This document shows, one piece after another, positions 35,653 through 43,828 of a stretch of DNA of 64,000 nt (positions within the stretch are counted from its first letter, which is position 1; each line of letters begins with the position of its first letter). The DNA comes from Cellulomonas humilata (GTDB taxonomy: Bacteria; Actinomycetota; Actinomycetes; Actinomycetales; Cellulomonadaceae). A model generated the notes under the pieces. That model ran no database searches, was not told the origin of the DNA, and worked only from the letters and a program-made list of their open reading frames with translations. Location of the stretch: positions 124,001 to 188,000 of the forward strand of contig NZ_JABMCI010000067.1 in the NCBI RefSeq assembly GCF_013359775.1, given 5' to 3'. Both the position numbers and the translations under genes were made by a program.

Positions 35653-37496
35653 GGGCCCTGCGCGCGGTCCTGCTGGCACTCGGTCTCGTCGTCGCGCTGA
35701 CGGCCGCCGCTGCCCCCGACCAGACGAGCGGACGGGAGATCACGCGGTACGACGTCACCGCGTCGCTCGCCCCCGACGGCACGATGCGGGTGACACTCGA
35801 CTTCGACTTCGACTTCGGTGACGACCCCGGTCACGGGCCGTTCCTCAGCCTGCCGACGAGGGTCTACTACGACGAGACGCTGGACCGCGCGTTCCGCTAC
35901 ACGGACATCTCGGCATCGTCTGCGTCTGGAGCGCCCGACCAGGTGAACGAGGAGTCGACCTCCGACGCCCTGATCCTGCGCATCGGCGACGAGGACATCG
36001 ACGACGTCTCCGGCGTGCAGACCTACCACGTGGAGTACACGGCCGACGGGCTGCTCAACCCCGCCAACGCGCAGCACTCCGGCGACGAGCTCTACTGGAA
36101 CGTCATCGGCGCGGGCTGGGAGATCCCGCTCGGAGACCTGTCCGTGGCGGTCGACGGCCCGGCCCCGGTCGAGGGCGCCGCCTGCTTCGCCGGACCGTAC
36201 GGGTCCACCACCCCGTGCACCTCGTCGTCGTTCTCCGGCTCGACGTCGAGCTTCACGCAGGACCTGGTGCCCGTCGGCGACCAGTTCTCCACCGTGACCG
36301 GCTGGCCGGCCGGGACGTTCCCGGGCGTGGAGCCGATCCTCGTCGACAAGCCCGACCCGCTGGCCCCCGTGCGGCCGGCCTCGGCGTTCGGGATCGTCGC
36401 GCTGCTGGTGCTCGTCGGCGGCGGCGTCCTCGCGTTCCTCCGGGTGCGCCGCGTGGGCCGCGACAAGGCCTACCTCGGACTGACCCCGGGGCTGCGACCC
36501 GCCGACAACCAGCCGGGCGCCGCGACGGGCTACCGCGACCGGCGCGAGGTCGTCTCGGTGCAGTTCCAGCCGCCCGCGGGCGTGCGGCCGGGGGAGGTGG
36601 GCACGCTCGTCGACGAGAAGGCCGATCCCGTCGACGTCACCGCCACCCTGGTGGACCTCGCCGTGCGCGGCTGGCTGCGCATCGAGGAGGTGCCGCGGTC
36701 CAACCCGAAGAAGAAGGCCAAGGACTGGACCCTGGTGCAGCTGAAGAACAAGGACGGCTCGCTGCTCCCGTACGAGGACGAGCTGCTGTCCTCGATCTTC
36801 GCCTCGTCGACCACTGTCAAGCTCTCCGACCTGAAGACCACCTTCGCCGCCTCGATGGCCAAGGTGCAGGACGGCCTGTACGACCACGTGACGCAGTCCG
36901 GCTGGTTCCGCGCGAACCCCAAGTCGGTGCGCGCCCGGTGGTACGGGGCCGGCATCGCGCTCGCCATCCTCGGCATCCTCCTCACGTTCGTCGTGTTCGG
37001 CGTCGGCCTGTCGGTGGGTGGCCTCGCCCTGGTGCCCATCGCGCTGGTGGTCGTCGGCGTGCTGGTCACGATCCTCGGCAAGGCGGCCCCCGCCCGCACC
37101 GAGGACGGCACCGCGGTGCTGGCGCAGTCCCTCGGGTTCCGCCGCTACCTGGCCACCGCCGAGGCGAACCAGCTGCGGTTCGAGGAAGGCGAGGACATCT
37201 TCAGCCGGTACCTGCCCTACGCGATCGTGTTCGGGCTGGCCGACCGGTGGGCGCGGGTGTTCGCGGAGCTGGCCGCGCAGGGCCGGTCGTTCGAGCAGCC
37301 CGGCTGGTACGTCGGCGGGTACTACCCGGGCGCCAACATCTACTGGGCGACCGCGTTCGCGTCGTCGCTGGACCGGTTCCAGTCCGTGGCCACCGAGGCG
37401 ATCTCCGCGCCGACGCCCGGATCCTCGGGCGGGTCCGGGTTCAGCGGCGGGTTCTCCGGCGGTGGCGTCGGCGGCGGTGGTGGCGGGGGCTGGTAA
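35649..37496 (+). CDS. DUF2207 domain membrane protein
   Basis: A 615-aa protein: a signal peptide (about 1-22), an extracytoplasmic beta-rich domain with the DUF2207 start '[28 protein letters not shown]', one helix at about 240-262, and a cytoplasmic region. Two further helices lie near 440-478, and the Gly-rich C-terminus is '[17 protein letters not shown]'. This Gly/Ser/Trp tail is typical of DUF2207 and TPM-like proteins. GTG 35649 overlaps the smpB stop. Function unknown for the family; a membrane-protein quality-control or surface role has been suggested from context elsewhere (not provable here). Confidence 0.9.
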   Translation: MRALRAVLLALGLVVALTAAAAPDQTSGREITRYDVTASLAPDGTMRVTLDFDFDFGDDPGHGPFLSLPTRVYYDETLDRAFRYTDISASSASGAPDQVNEESTSDALILRIGDEDIDDVSGVQTYHVEYTADGLLNPANAQHSGDELYWNVIGAGWEIPLGDLSVAVDGPAPVEGAACFAGPYGSTTPCTSSSFSGSTSSFTQDLVPVGDQFSTVTGWPAGTFPGVEPILVDKPDPLAPVRPASAFGIVALLVLVGGGVLAFLRVRRVGRDKAYLGLTPGLRPADNQPGAATGYRDRREVVSVQFQPPAGVRPGEVGTLVDEKADPVDVTATLVDLAVRGWLRIEEVPRSNPKKKAKDWTLVQLKNKDGSLLPYEDELLSSIFASSTTVKLSDLKTTFAASMAKVQDGLYDHVTQSGWFRANPKSVRARWYGAGIALAILGILLTFVVFGVGLSVGGLALVPIALVVVGVLVTILGKAAPARTEDGTAVLAQSLGFRRYLATAEANQLRFEEGEDIFSRYLPYAIVFGLADRWARVFAELAAQGRSFEQPGWYVGGYYPGANIYWATAFASSLDRFQSVATEAISAPTPGSSGGSGFSGGFSGGGVGGGGGGGW

Positions 37497-37507
37497 GACT
37501 GGTGTCC

Positions 37508-38563
37508 ATGACGCTGCCGGTGATGCCGCCCGTGGACCCCATGCTCTCCAAGTCGGCTCCGTCGATCCCGCCCGGGAAGCTGTACGAGCCCAAGTGGGAC
37601 GGGTTCCGCGCGATCGTGTTCCGCGACGGGGACTCCGTCGAGATCGGCTCGCGGAACACCAAGCCGATGCAGCGGTACTTCCCGGAGATCGTCGAGGCGG
37701 TGCTGTCGTACCTGCCCGAGCGGTGCGTCGTCGACGGGGAGATCATCGTGCCGTCGTCGACCCACAGCGGCCTCGACTTCGACGCACTCCTGCAGCGGGT
37801 GCATCCGGCGGAGTCGCGGGTGCGGTTGTTGTCCGTCGAGACGCCCGCGCTGCTGGTGCTCTTCGACGTGCTGGCTCTGGGGGACGACGACCTGACGGGG
37901 TTGCCCTTCGCTCAACGCCGTTCGGTGCTGGAGTCGTTGGTCACGCCGGGCGGGCCGATCTCGATCACCGCCCAGACCTCCTCGCTCGACGTCGCGACGC
38001 AGTGGTTCTCGCAGTTCGAGGGCGCGGGGCTCGACGGGGTCGTCGCCAAGGACCCCGCGGGGGTCTACGAGCCCGGCAAGCGGACGATGCAGAAGATCAA
38101 GCACGAGCGGACCGCCGACTGCGTGGTCGCCGGGTACCGGCCGCACAAGTCCGGGGACGACGCGGTCGGGTCGCTGCTGCTGGGGCTGTACAACTCGTCT
38201 GGCACGCTCGCCTCCGTGGGAGTGTCGGCCTCGTTCCCGATGGCTCGTCGGCGGGAGCTGGTGACGGAGCTCGCGCCCCTGGTCGTGCCTCTGGAGGGCC
38301 ACCCGTGGGACTACTCCGCTCTCGGCCGCACGCCGCGTGAGGCGGCGGGGAGCCGCTGGTCCGCGGGGAAGGACCTGTCGTTCGTGCCGCTCTCACCGAC
38401 CCTGGTGGTCGAGGTCGCCTACGACCACATGGAGGGCGACCGGTTCCGGCACACCGCGCAGTTCCGCCGCTGGCGCCCGGACCGCGACCCGTCGTCGTGC
38501 ACCTATGCACAGCTCGAGGAGCCCGTGTCGTACGCGCTGAAGGACGTGCTCGCGACCAGCTGA
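37508..38563 (+). CDS. ligC: ATP-dependent DNA ligase, LigC type
   Basis: A 351-aa ligase with the adenylation motif I 'EPKWDGFRA', in which Lys29 forms the AMP adduct. Motif III is 'GEIIV...LDFDALLQRVHPA', motif IV 'GLDGVVAKD', motif V 'QKIKHERTADCVVAGYR' and a C-terminal OB-fold with 'PTLVVEVAYDHMEGDRFRHTAQFRRWRPD'. The size and motifs fit LigC, a repair ligase found beside, but apart from, LigD in actinobacteria. No Ku, primase or nuclease domain is present. ATG 37508 was chosen; a GTG at 37502 in frame would add two residues. It is separated from the DUF2207 gene by 11 bp and may be co-transcribed. Confidence 0.93.
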   Translation: MTLPVMPPVDPMLSKSAPSIPPGKLYEPKWDGFRAIVFRDGDSVEIGSRNTKPMQRYFPEIVEAVLSYLPERCVVDGEIIVPSSTHSGLDFDALLQRVHPAESRVRLLSVETPALLVLFDVLALGDDDLTGLPFAQRRSVLESLVTPGGPISITAQTSSLDVATQWFSQFEGAGLDGVVAKDPAGVYEPGKRTMQKIKHERTADCVVAGYRPHKSGDDAVGSLLLGLYNSSGTLASVGVSASFPMARRRELVTELAPLVVPLEGHPWDYSALGRTPREAAGSRWSAGKDLSFVPLSPTLVVEVAYDHMEGDRFRHTAQFRRWRPDRDPSSCTYAQLEEPVSYALKDVLATS

Positions 38564-38668
38564 CCGTTCCACAGGCTGCGCACGGGTGGGCTCCAGCGAC
38601 CTCTCGGGTGCGGGGCGTTCTCTGTTCCCTGACGGCGCCAGACGGGGGCCGTCGGGGAGGTCAGAGCC

Positions 38669-39973
38669 ATGGACGAGCAGCAGGTTTCCGGAGCGTTGGG
38701 CGCTCCTGTCGAGGGCGTTCCCGTGCCCGCCGGGTCGGTGCCTGGTGCGGGCTCGGTTTCTCTCGGCGCCACTGCGCCGCTGGATGCGGGGCACTCGGTT
38801 GCCGCCGCGTCCGGGCCGGGCGGTGTCGCCGTCGCGACCAAGCCCGCCGTCCGTCGCGGCCTCGCGTTCGGCGCCGCCGGAGGGGCCCTCGCCCTCGGCC
38901 TGCTGGCCGGTGGGGCGACCGGCGGCCTGATCGTCGCGGCCCAGGCGTCGACCGACACCGACAACGCCGCGGCGTCGACGGTCGAGGGCGCGGCGTACGA
39001 GCCGCCCTCCGCCGAGGTTCCGTCGTTCGCCCCGCCGTCCTGGGGCAGCACTCCGTCCACCTCTGACCAGGCGGCCGCCAGTGCGGCGAGCGCGGATCAG
39101 CAGGTCGGCGTCGTCACCATCACCACGACCCTCGGCTATCAGAACGCGTCGGCGGCGGGCACCGGCATGGTGCTGACGGCGAACGGCCTGGTGCTCACCA
39201 ACAACCACGTGATCGAGGGTTCGACGTCCATCGAGGTGACCATCGAGTCGACCGGTGCGTCGTATGTCGCCACCGTCGTCGGCACCGATGCCTCGTCGGA
39301 CGTCGCGCTCCTGCAGCTCGAGGGCGCGTCAGGGCTGGCCGCGGTCTCCCTGGACGACGACAGCGGCGCGGCGGTCGGCGACGCGGTGACGGCGGTCGGC
39401 AACGCGGAGGGCGGGGGAGACCTGCTTGCGGCGGTCGGCAGCGTGACCGCGCTGGACCAGACGATGACGGCCTCGACGGACGGATCGTCGGCCGAGACTC
39501 TGTCCGGATTGATCGAGTTCTCCGCGGCCGTCGTGCCCGGCGACTCCGGTGGCCCGGTGTTCGACGACGAGGGCGAGGTCATCGGCATGACGACCGCCGC
39601 CTCCAGCAGCACCGTGGACACGGTCGCGTTCGCGATCGACATCGAGGATGCCCTGGTGATCGCCAACCAGATCCAGTCCGGCGTCGCCTCCGACACCGTC
39701 ACGATCGGGTACCCGGCGTTCCTCGGGATCTCGCTCGGCTCCGACGGTTCCGTGGCGGGCGTGCTGGAGGGCACGCCCGCGGCATCATCCGGTCTCGTGG
39801 CCGGCGACGTGATCACGGCCGTGGACGGGGTGTCCGTGTCCTCTGCTCTGTCGTTGTCCGACCTGCTGGCCGCCTACTCGCCCGGCGACACCGTGACCCT
39901 GACCTGGACGGTCGGTACGTCTGGCGCCTCGACCTCCGCGCCGGTCACCCTGATCGCCGGACCGGCCGACTGA
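38669..39973 (+). CDS. Membrane-anchored HtrA/DegP-like serine protease with PDZ domain
   Basis: A 434-aa protein. A cytoplasmic Ala/Gly/Pro-rich N-terminus of 62 residues is followed by a membrane helix at 64-92 and an exported trypsin-like domain. The complete triad is His180 ('TNNHVIEG'), Asp211 ('SDVALLQL') and Ser293 ('PGDSGGP'). The C-terminal PDZ domain lies at about 340-430 ('FLGISLGSDGSVAGVLEGTPAASSGLVAGDVITAVDGVSVSS'). Such proteases degrade or process misfolded exported proteins. The acidic, Thr/Ser-rich exported part is typical of secreted actinobacterial proteins. ATG 38669 has a GGAGG Shine-Dalgarno. Confidence 0.93.
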   Translation: MDEQQVSGALGAPVEGVPVPAGSVPGAGSVSLGATAPLDAGHSVAAASGPGGVAVATKPAVRRGLAFGAAGGALALGLLAGGATGGLIVAAQASTDTDNAAASTVEGAAYEPPSAEVPSFAPPSWGSTPSTSDQAAASAASADQQVGVVTITTTLGYQNASAAGTGMVLTANGLVLTNNHVIEGSTSIEVTIESTGASYVATVVGTDASSDVALLQLEGASGLAAVSLDDDSGAAVGDAVTAVGNAEGGGDLLAAVGSVTALDQTMTASTDGSSAETLSGLIEFSAAVVPGDSGGPVFDDEGEVIGMTTAASSSTVDTVAFAIDIEDALVIANQIQSGVASDTVTIGYPAFLGISLGSDGSVAGVLEGTPAASSGLVAGDVITAVDGVSVSSALSLSDLLAAYSPGDTVTLTWTVGTSGASTSAPVTLIAGPAD

Positions 39974-39982
39974 CCCGGAATG

Positions 39983-40023
39983 AGCACGACCGGCCTGCCG
40001 TTGAGAGGTAGGCTGGTCGTGCT
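39983..40023 (+). terminator. Hairpin after the HtrA-like gene
   Basis: AGCACGACC (39983-39991) pairs perfectly with GGTCGTGCT (40015-40023), with further inner GCCT/AGG pairing. It begins 10 bp after the protease stop and lacks a T-run. It probably ends the protease transcript before ssrA. It also contains a TAGGCT sequence (40009-40014) that could act as a -10 for ssrA. Confidence 0.55.
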
Positions 40024-40063
40024 AGCTCCGCTTCGGTGTGGCTGGTGCTTGATAACTGAACAT

Positions 40064-40430
40064 GGGGGTGATCGGTTTCGACGGTGATCGTCGAACCAGG
40101 AGAAGCGGGTCGAGGACGCACGGTTATCTCGTCAACGCTCCGTGCAAACCAATAGGTGCCAATACAAACCGCACCGACTTCGCCCTCGCCGCCTGAGCGA
40201 GTCCCGAAGTCCGTTGGCCTGAGTTTGCTCTCGACTCAGTAACCAGCGTCATCTAGAGAGCCACTGCTGGTAATCGTCGTCAGTGCGATTGCCGGGACTT
40301 TTAGCTGACTGGGCCTGTCCACGGCTTGCCTGTGTGACCGTGGGGGCCGAGAAAATCACAGCAGGCTGCACCCGGAGAATCCCTGGTACTGCGTCACCGG
40401 ACGCGGGTTCGATTCCCGCCACCTCCACCA
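40064..40430 (+). ncRNA. ssrA: Transfer-messenger RNA (tmRNA)
   Basis: The 5' end GGGGGTGATCGGTTTCGACG is the hallmark of one-piece tmRNA. GGGGGTG (40064-40070) pairs with CACCTCC (40420-40426) as the acceptor stem, and an A plus encoded CCA (40427-40430) close the 3' end. The T-arm sequence GGGTTCGATTCCC lies just before. The internal open frame at 40158-40196 reads ANTNRTDFALAA followed by TGA, ending in the ALAA degradation signal. The size of 367 nt is normal. It rescues stalled ribosomes together with SmpB, encoded upstream. The 3' end serves as the attachment site of the following island. Confidence 0.97.
40400..40430 (+). other. Presumed attL at the 3' end of ssrA
   Basis: A tyrosine integrase gene begins 75 bp after the CCA end of ssrA and reads away from it. 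This is the standard layout of islands integrated into the tmRNA 3' end, which is regenerated on insertion. The exact core cannot be fixed because no second copy of the T-arm/CCA sequence is seen before 64000. The right junction therefore lies outside the window. Confidence 0.65.
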
Positions 40431-40468
40431 GTTTGACCTGCGGAAACGCAAGTCATGTTGACCAAAAG

Positions 40469-40499
40469 TAGCCATCCGTTGACTCGGGTGGCTATTTTT
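40469..40499. terminator. Rho-independent terminator downstream of ssrA
   Basis: The stem TAGCCATCCG (40469-40478)/CGGGTGGCTA (40485-40494), with one G-T wobble and a 6-base loop, is followed by TTTTT. AAAA precedes it, so it can act in both directions. It ends 7 bp before the integrase GTG. It therefore separates ssrA transcription from the integrase, and is one of the few T-tailed terminators in this GC-rich window, consistent with foreign origin. Confidence 0.85.
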
Positions 40500-40505
40500 G
40501 TGTCC

Positions 40506-41693
40506 GTGGCGAGCATCCGCGAGCGGCGCCGAGCCGATGGCACGAGGGCGTACGCCGTGCTGTGGCGAGATCCTGACACCGGTCGCCAGACGTCGCTTAC
40601 CTACGATGATAAGCGCGATGCCACGGTGGCATGCCAATTGATCGAGGCGGCCGGCGGGCATGCTTTGGAGGCCGCCCGGATTGCCGAAGGAATCCGCAAG
40701 ACAGGACCGTCGGTCGATGACGTGATCACCGAGCACATCGACCTGCTGACGTCTGTCGGCCCGGATACCCGCAAGCACTACTCGAACCAGCTCGCGGCTC
40801 ACATCAGCCCGACGCTCGGCCCGTACCCGGTCGCCGCGTTGACGTACCGCCACATCGCCGGCTGGGTACGCGAGATGAGCGAGAAAGGGCTGGCGCCGAA
40901 GACGATCGCCAACGTGCACGGCTTGTTCTCCGCCGCGATGACTACAGCCGTCCGCCTTGGCTATCGCGACGACAACCCGTGCGCCGGCGTCGTCCTGCCG
41001 AAGTCGCGGGCGACGCACGACGAGATGACGGTGCTGACGCGCGACGAGTTCGGTCTGCTGCTGTCGAAGGTCTCGCCGTTCTACCAGCCGCTCGTCATCA
41101 CCCTCGTGGCCACCGGGCTCCGGTGGGGCGAGGCCACGGCGGTCACCGTCAGCGACTTCGACCTGGCCGGTCCGACGCCGACCGTCCGGGTGACGAAGGC
41201 GTGGAAGCGCGACGCGGAGCGACACTGGTACGTCGGCCCGCCAAAGACGCGGCGAGCGAGGCGCACCGTCGCTCTGCCCGACGATCTCATCGACGTCCTC
41301 GCGCCCGTCATGGCCGACAAGGCACCCGGCGACCTCGTGTTCACCAACACGATTGGGTCGCAGCTGTCGTCGTCGCGGTTCTGGACACAGACATGGACAC
41401 CGGCGCTCGATGCGGCGAACGCACCGCTGCGGGCTGACGGGACGCCGGATCCGAAGGCTCCCCGGCTGACGAAGCGACCCCGGGTGCACGACCTCCGGCA
41501 CACGCATGCGTCGTGGATGATCGCGGCGGGGGTCGACCTGTTTGTGCTCCAGCGGCGACTCGGGCACGAGTCGATCACTACGACGACCGAGACCTACGCG
41601 CACCTGTTGCCGGATCAGCAGGCTGCTGCTGCGGCGGCAGCGGGACGCGCCCTGAGCGGGATCCTGCTCGGCTCCGCGCGTCCCGAGCCGTGA
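40506..41693 (+). CDS. int: Tyrosine-type site-specific integrase
   Basis: A 395-aa recombinase. The N-terminal arm-binding region opens 'VASIRERRRADGTRAYAVLWRDPDTGRQTS', a core-binding SAM-like domain lies at about 75-165, and the catalytic domain is complete. Arg206 lies in 'ATGLRWGEA', His328 and Arg331 in 'VHDLRHTHASW', His354 in 'RLGHES' and Tyr364 in 'ETYAHL'. GTG 40506 matches the usual start of actinophage integrases. An upstream in-frame ATG at 40455 would put the terminator inside the gene. It should catalyse integration and excision at the ssrA 3' end. Base composition is slightly lower in GC at third positions than the core genes. Confidence 0.93.
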   Translation: MASIRERRRADGTRAYAVLWRDPDTGRQTSLTYDDKRDATVACQLIEAAGGHALEAARIAEGIRKTGPSVDDVITEHIDLLTSVGPDTRKHYSNQLAAHISPTLGPYPVAALTYRHIAGWVREMSEKGLAPKTIANVHGLFSAAMTTAVRLGYRDDNPCAGVVLPKSRATHDEMTVLTRDEFGLLLSKVSPFYQPLVITLVATGLRWGEATAVTVSDFDLAGPTPTVRVTKAWKRDAERHWYVGPPKTRRARRTVALPDDLIDVLAPVMADKAPGDLVFTNTIGSQLSSSRFWTQTWTPALDAANAPLRADGTPDPKAPRLTKRPRVHDLRHTHASWMIAAGVDLFVLQRRLGHESITTTTETYAHLLPDQQAAAAAAAGRALSGILLGSARPEP

Positions 41694-41717
41694 CCGTTGG
41701 TCTCACGCGTCGCGTCG

Positions 41718-41758
41718 CGATGACTGTGCAGTTCGTAGTTCCTGCGACTACGAACTGC
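41718..41758. terminator. Long perfect hairpin after the integrase gene
   Basis: ACTGTGCAGTTCGTAGT (41718-41734) and its exact reverse complement (41742-41758) form a 17-bp stem with a 7-base loop, starting 25 bp after the integrase stop. There is no T-run. The role could be termination from either side, since the NERD gene converges from the right, or recognition by a DNA-binding protein. Confidence 0.65.
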
Positions 41759-41881
41759 ACAGTGAAGCCACATGTTGCTGAAGGCTGAGCCCAGACCCAG
41801 CGTCTGATTCTCACCGCTCCCGCGGTGCTCAAGAGGCCGATCGATCACACAGCACCGTCAGAGCACCACCACATGCGCGGT

Positions 41882-41950
41882 TCGATAGACGGATCTATCA
41901 CGGGGCCCGTGAGGGCGGGTCACACAGAGGAGATCGATAGACGGATCTAT
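41882..41950. repeat. Two direct 17-bp repeats, each with internal dyad
   Basis: TCGATAGACGGATCTAT occurs at 41882-41898 and again, identical, at 41934-41950. The spacing is 52 bp (about five helical turns). Within each copy ATAGA-CGGA-TCTAT is a perfect 5-4-5 inverted repeat. The pair lies between the convergent integrase and NERD genes. The AT-rich composition stands out. These look like binding sites for a dimeric protein such as an excisionase, replication or regulatory factor; the function is unknown. Confidence 0.7.
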
Positions 41951-41992
41951 GACACGGCGTCGGTGGCCCCGGCAGCTCGCGCCGGTGACGTA

Positions 41993-42886
41993 TCAGGCGA
42001 CGGGAAATGCTCCGGCGAGGGCGCGATGGATCTCGCTGACAACGTCCGTCTGGATCGGGCCCGGAGCGACGAGCTGCTCGGCGGCCTTCTTCGGCCACAG
42101 GACGTCGACACCGTCGATCGCGAACGAGCCGCCGAACAGAGGCCAGTCAGCATCGACGAAGCAGAGCATCCCTCGGACAGCGACGTCGGGGAAACCGGCA
42201 TTGTCGAGAACGGCACGGACGAGGGTGACCTGCTTGTGCACCCCGTCGACGAGCTTCGTGGAGACGCGCGATCCGACCACCAGCGTCGAGGTGCGGGGAC
42301 GGAACAGACCACCCGTGGTCACCACGTGCGGGCGCCCCTTGTATCGCTTGGCATCGATGACGAACACGCCGGCTGCACTCACGGCGATGTGATCGATGTT
42401 GGTCGGCGTCCGAGGGATTCGACGGTCGTGCAACGCCAACACTCCCCGGTCACTCAGCGAGTCCAGGCCCCGGCCGAGCACCTCCTCGCCCTTCGCGCCA
42501 CGAGCCCAGGCTGTGGTGGTCTGGGGCTCGTCAGACAACGCCAGGATCAACCCGCCCAGCCGGGGGTGTGCGTCGCGGATCCGGGTCTCTCGCTTGGCCG
42601 ATCGACGCTCGTACTCACGCCGCGCCGAGGCGCCAGCAGCACCGGTCTCGATGGGCGCTGGGCGAGGCTCGGGAATGGCGGGGATGCTCACCACCTCGAC
42701 GGCCTCCGCGGCCTCCACGGCGGCGTCGGGGACGGGGCAGGCCACGCACGTCACTGTCTTCGTCGATCGGTCGTACACGGCGCGAACTCCGGCGTCGAGG
42801 TCGACTCCGCAGTCGCGGCACGTACCCGCGTATCGCAGTCGCATGATCTTCGTCGTTGCTGGGATGTCGTCGATCGGTGTGGCCAC
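41993..42886 (-). CDS. NERD-domain (nuclease-related) protein with zinc-finger N-terminus
   Basis: A 297-aa protein. Residues 23-50 carry two CxxC pairs (Cys23, Cys26, Cys47, Cys50) of a zinc-ribbon. An Arg/Glu-rich helix lies at about 88-105. The C-terminal half is a NERD domain with 'GAKGEEVLGRGLDSL' (Glu134/135), Asp165 in 'NIDHIAVSAAGVFVIDAKRYKG', and Asp178 and Lys180. These are the PD-(D/E)xK-like acidic and Lys positions. The family is thought to process nucleic acids. It is the last gene of a three-gene minus-strand module (HTH, xis-like HTH, NERD) typical of island or plasmid cargo. GTG/ATG choice: the start at 42886 places Cys23 near the N-terminus. Confidence 0.85.
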   Translation of the reverse strand: MATPIDDIPATTKIMRLRYAGTCRDCGVDLDAGVRAVYDRSTKTVTCVACPVPDAAVEAAEAVEVVSIPAIPEPRPAPIETGAAGASARREYERRSAKRETRIRDAHPRLGGLILALSDEPQTTTAWARGAKGEEVLGRGLDSLSDRGVLALHDRRIPRTPTNIDHIAVSAAGVFVIDAKRYKGRPHVVTTGGLFRPRTSTLVVGSRVSTKLVDGVHKQVTLVRAVLDNAGFPDVAVRGMLCFVDADWPLFGGSFAIDGVDVLWPKKAAEQLVAPGPIQTDVVSEIHRALAGAFPVA

Positions 42887-42934
42887 TTGGAAGTGATCGG
42901 CGCGCGCAGCTCCCGGATCAAGGCTCGAGCCAGG

Positions 42935-43243
42935 TCAGTACATCTGGGTGTCACCCTGGACATGCGGTCGGCGCTGGTGCGCCCGGATGGACTTCACCGT
43001 CGCCCCGAGCGCTCCAAGGTCGACAGACGCGGCGGCTGGCGGCGCATCCTCCGGAGCGTGGCCTTCCACCGTGACTAGTCGCACGAGCGCGTCGACGTGC
43101 TCAGGCAGGAAGCGAATGCGGCCGCGACCAAACCGGAGGTGGGGAACGCGGCCACGCCGCGCCTGCTCGCGCACCCAGTACGGCGACGTGCCTAGCATTT
43201 CGGCGATCTCCTCCGGCGTCAGGGTCTTGTAGTCGATGCTCAT
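42935..43243 (-). CDS. Excisionase-like helix-turn-helix protein
   Basis: A 102-aa protein. Residues about 6-58 form a MerR/excisionase-type winged HTH ('LTPEEIAEMLGTSPYWVREQARRGRVPHLRFGRGRIRFLPEHVDALVR'), followed by a disordered Ala/Pro tail. ATG 43243 has a GAGAAAGG Shine-Dalgarno. Proteins of this type act as recombination directionality factors or small regulators. With the integrase nearby it is the best candidate excisionase of the island, though it is encoded on the opposite strand. It is 21 bp downstream of the 187-aa HTH gene and 48 bp upstream of the NERD gene, so probably the middle gene of that operon. Confidence 0.85.
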   Translation of the reverse strand: MSIDYKTLTPEEIAEMLGTSPYWVREQARRGRVPHLRFGRGRIRFLPEHVDALVRLVTVEGHAPEDAPPAAASVDLGALGATVKSIRAHQRRPHVQGDTQMY

Positions 43244-43264
43244 CGCACGTGCCTTTCTCTCGGG

Positions 43265-43828
43265 TCACTCCAGGGATGCACTTACTGACCGCGCAAGGTG
43301 GTCTTCCACGGAATTTGTGGACGGCGCCGTTGCAGCCGCCTTGTGGACGGATTGGGCGCCGTAGTGCTGTCGAGCACCCTGGCGAGTGATTCCGAGGAGC
43401 TGGCCGATCTCGTCCCAACTCAGGCCACAGCTGCGTGCCTGCTCGACCTGGTGCTCAATGGCGGACTCAATGCGGACCAACTCGCGCCGCACGCGGCGCC
43501 GGCGGGCGACGAGGTCGGTGACCACCGTCCGGTCGTAGTCCAGACGGGGGACGTAGCTCTGTGCGCGCCCGTTGAGCAGGCCGCGTCGGGGGTCACGTCG
43601 ATCGAGTTGCCGTTGGCCGGGTGCTTCCTCGACGCGGAGCTGCGGCTCGGGCTCGATGCGCTCTACGGCTGCGACCGCCTTGATCTGCTCGAGCCAGGCG
43701 GCGTCGCGGGCGCTGAGCCGAGAGTCCTCGAGGGCGCCGATGCCGAAGGCCGCACCGCGCGAGGGGACGGGCGCCTCCTGGGCACGAGCCATCGCCCGTT
43801 CTCGTCGTGCGCGGCGCTGGTTGCCCAT
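43265..43828 (-). CDS. HTH protein of unknown function (187 aa)
   Basis: The N-terminal 100 residues are charged and probably disordered ('RRARRERAMARAQEA', 'RIEPEPQLRVEEAPGQRQLDRRDPRRG'). A helical segment 'VTDLVARRRRVRRELVRIESAIEHQVEQARSCGLSWDEIGQLLGITRQGARQHYG' (about 100-157) follows, ending in a helix-turn-helix like sigma region 4 or Trp-repressor types ('SWDEIGQLLGITRQGARQHYG'). ATG 43828 has a GAGGGAGGG Shine-Dalgarno. Its context suggests a regulator of the integrase/NERD module. No named family is recognised. Confidence 0.75.
   Translation of the reverse strand: MGNQRRARRERAMARAQEAPVPSRGAAFGIGALEDSRLSARDAAWLEQIKAVAAVERIEPEPQLRVEEAPGQRQLDRRDPRRGLLNGRAQSYVPRLDYDRTVVTDLVARRRRVRRELVRIESAIEHQVEQARSCGLSWDEIGQLLGITRQGARQHYGAQSVHKAAATAPSTNSVEDHLARSVSASLE

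Noticed and set aside
40400..40430. tRNA gene at the end of ssrA
   Set aside because: GGGTTCGATTCCC and CCA are the T-arm and 3' end of the tmRNA. There is no anticodon arm next to them.
40356..41603. Long minus-strand frame opposite the integrase and ssrA
   Set aside because: It runs through the tmRNA 3' end and the terminator and has no motif. The plus-strand integrase has its full catalytic set.
41882..41950. Pair of direct repeats considered as a CRISPR remnant
   Set aside because: There are only two 17-bp copies with internal dyad symmetry and no further units.
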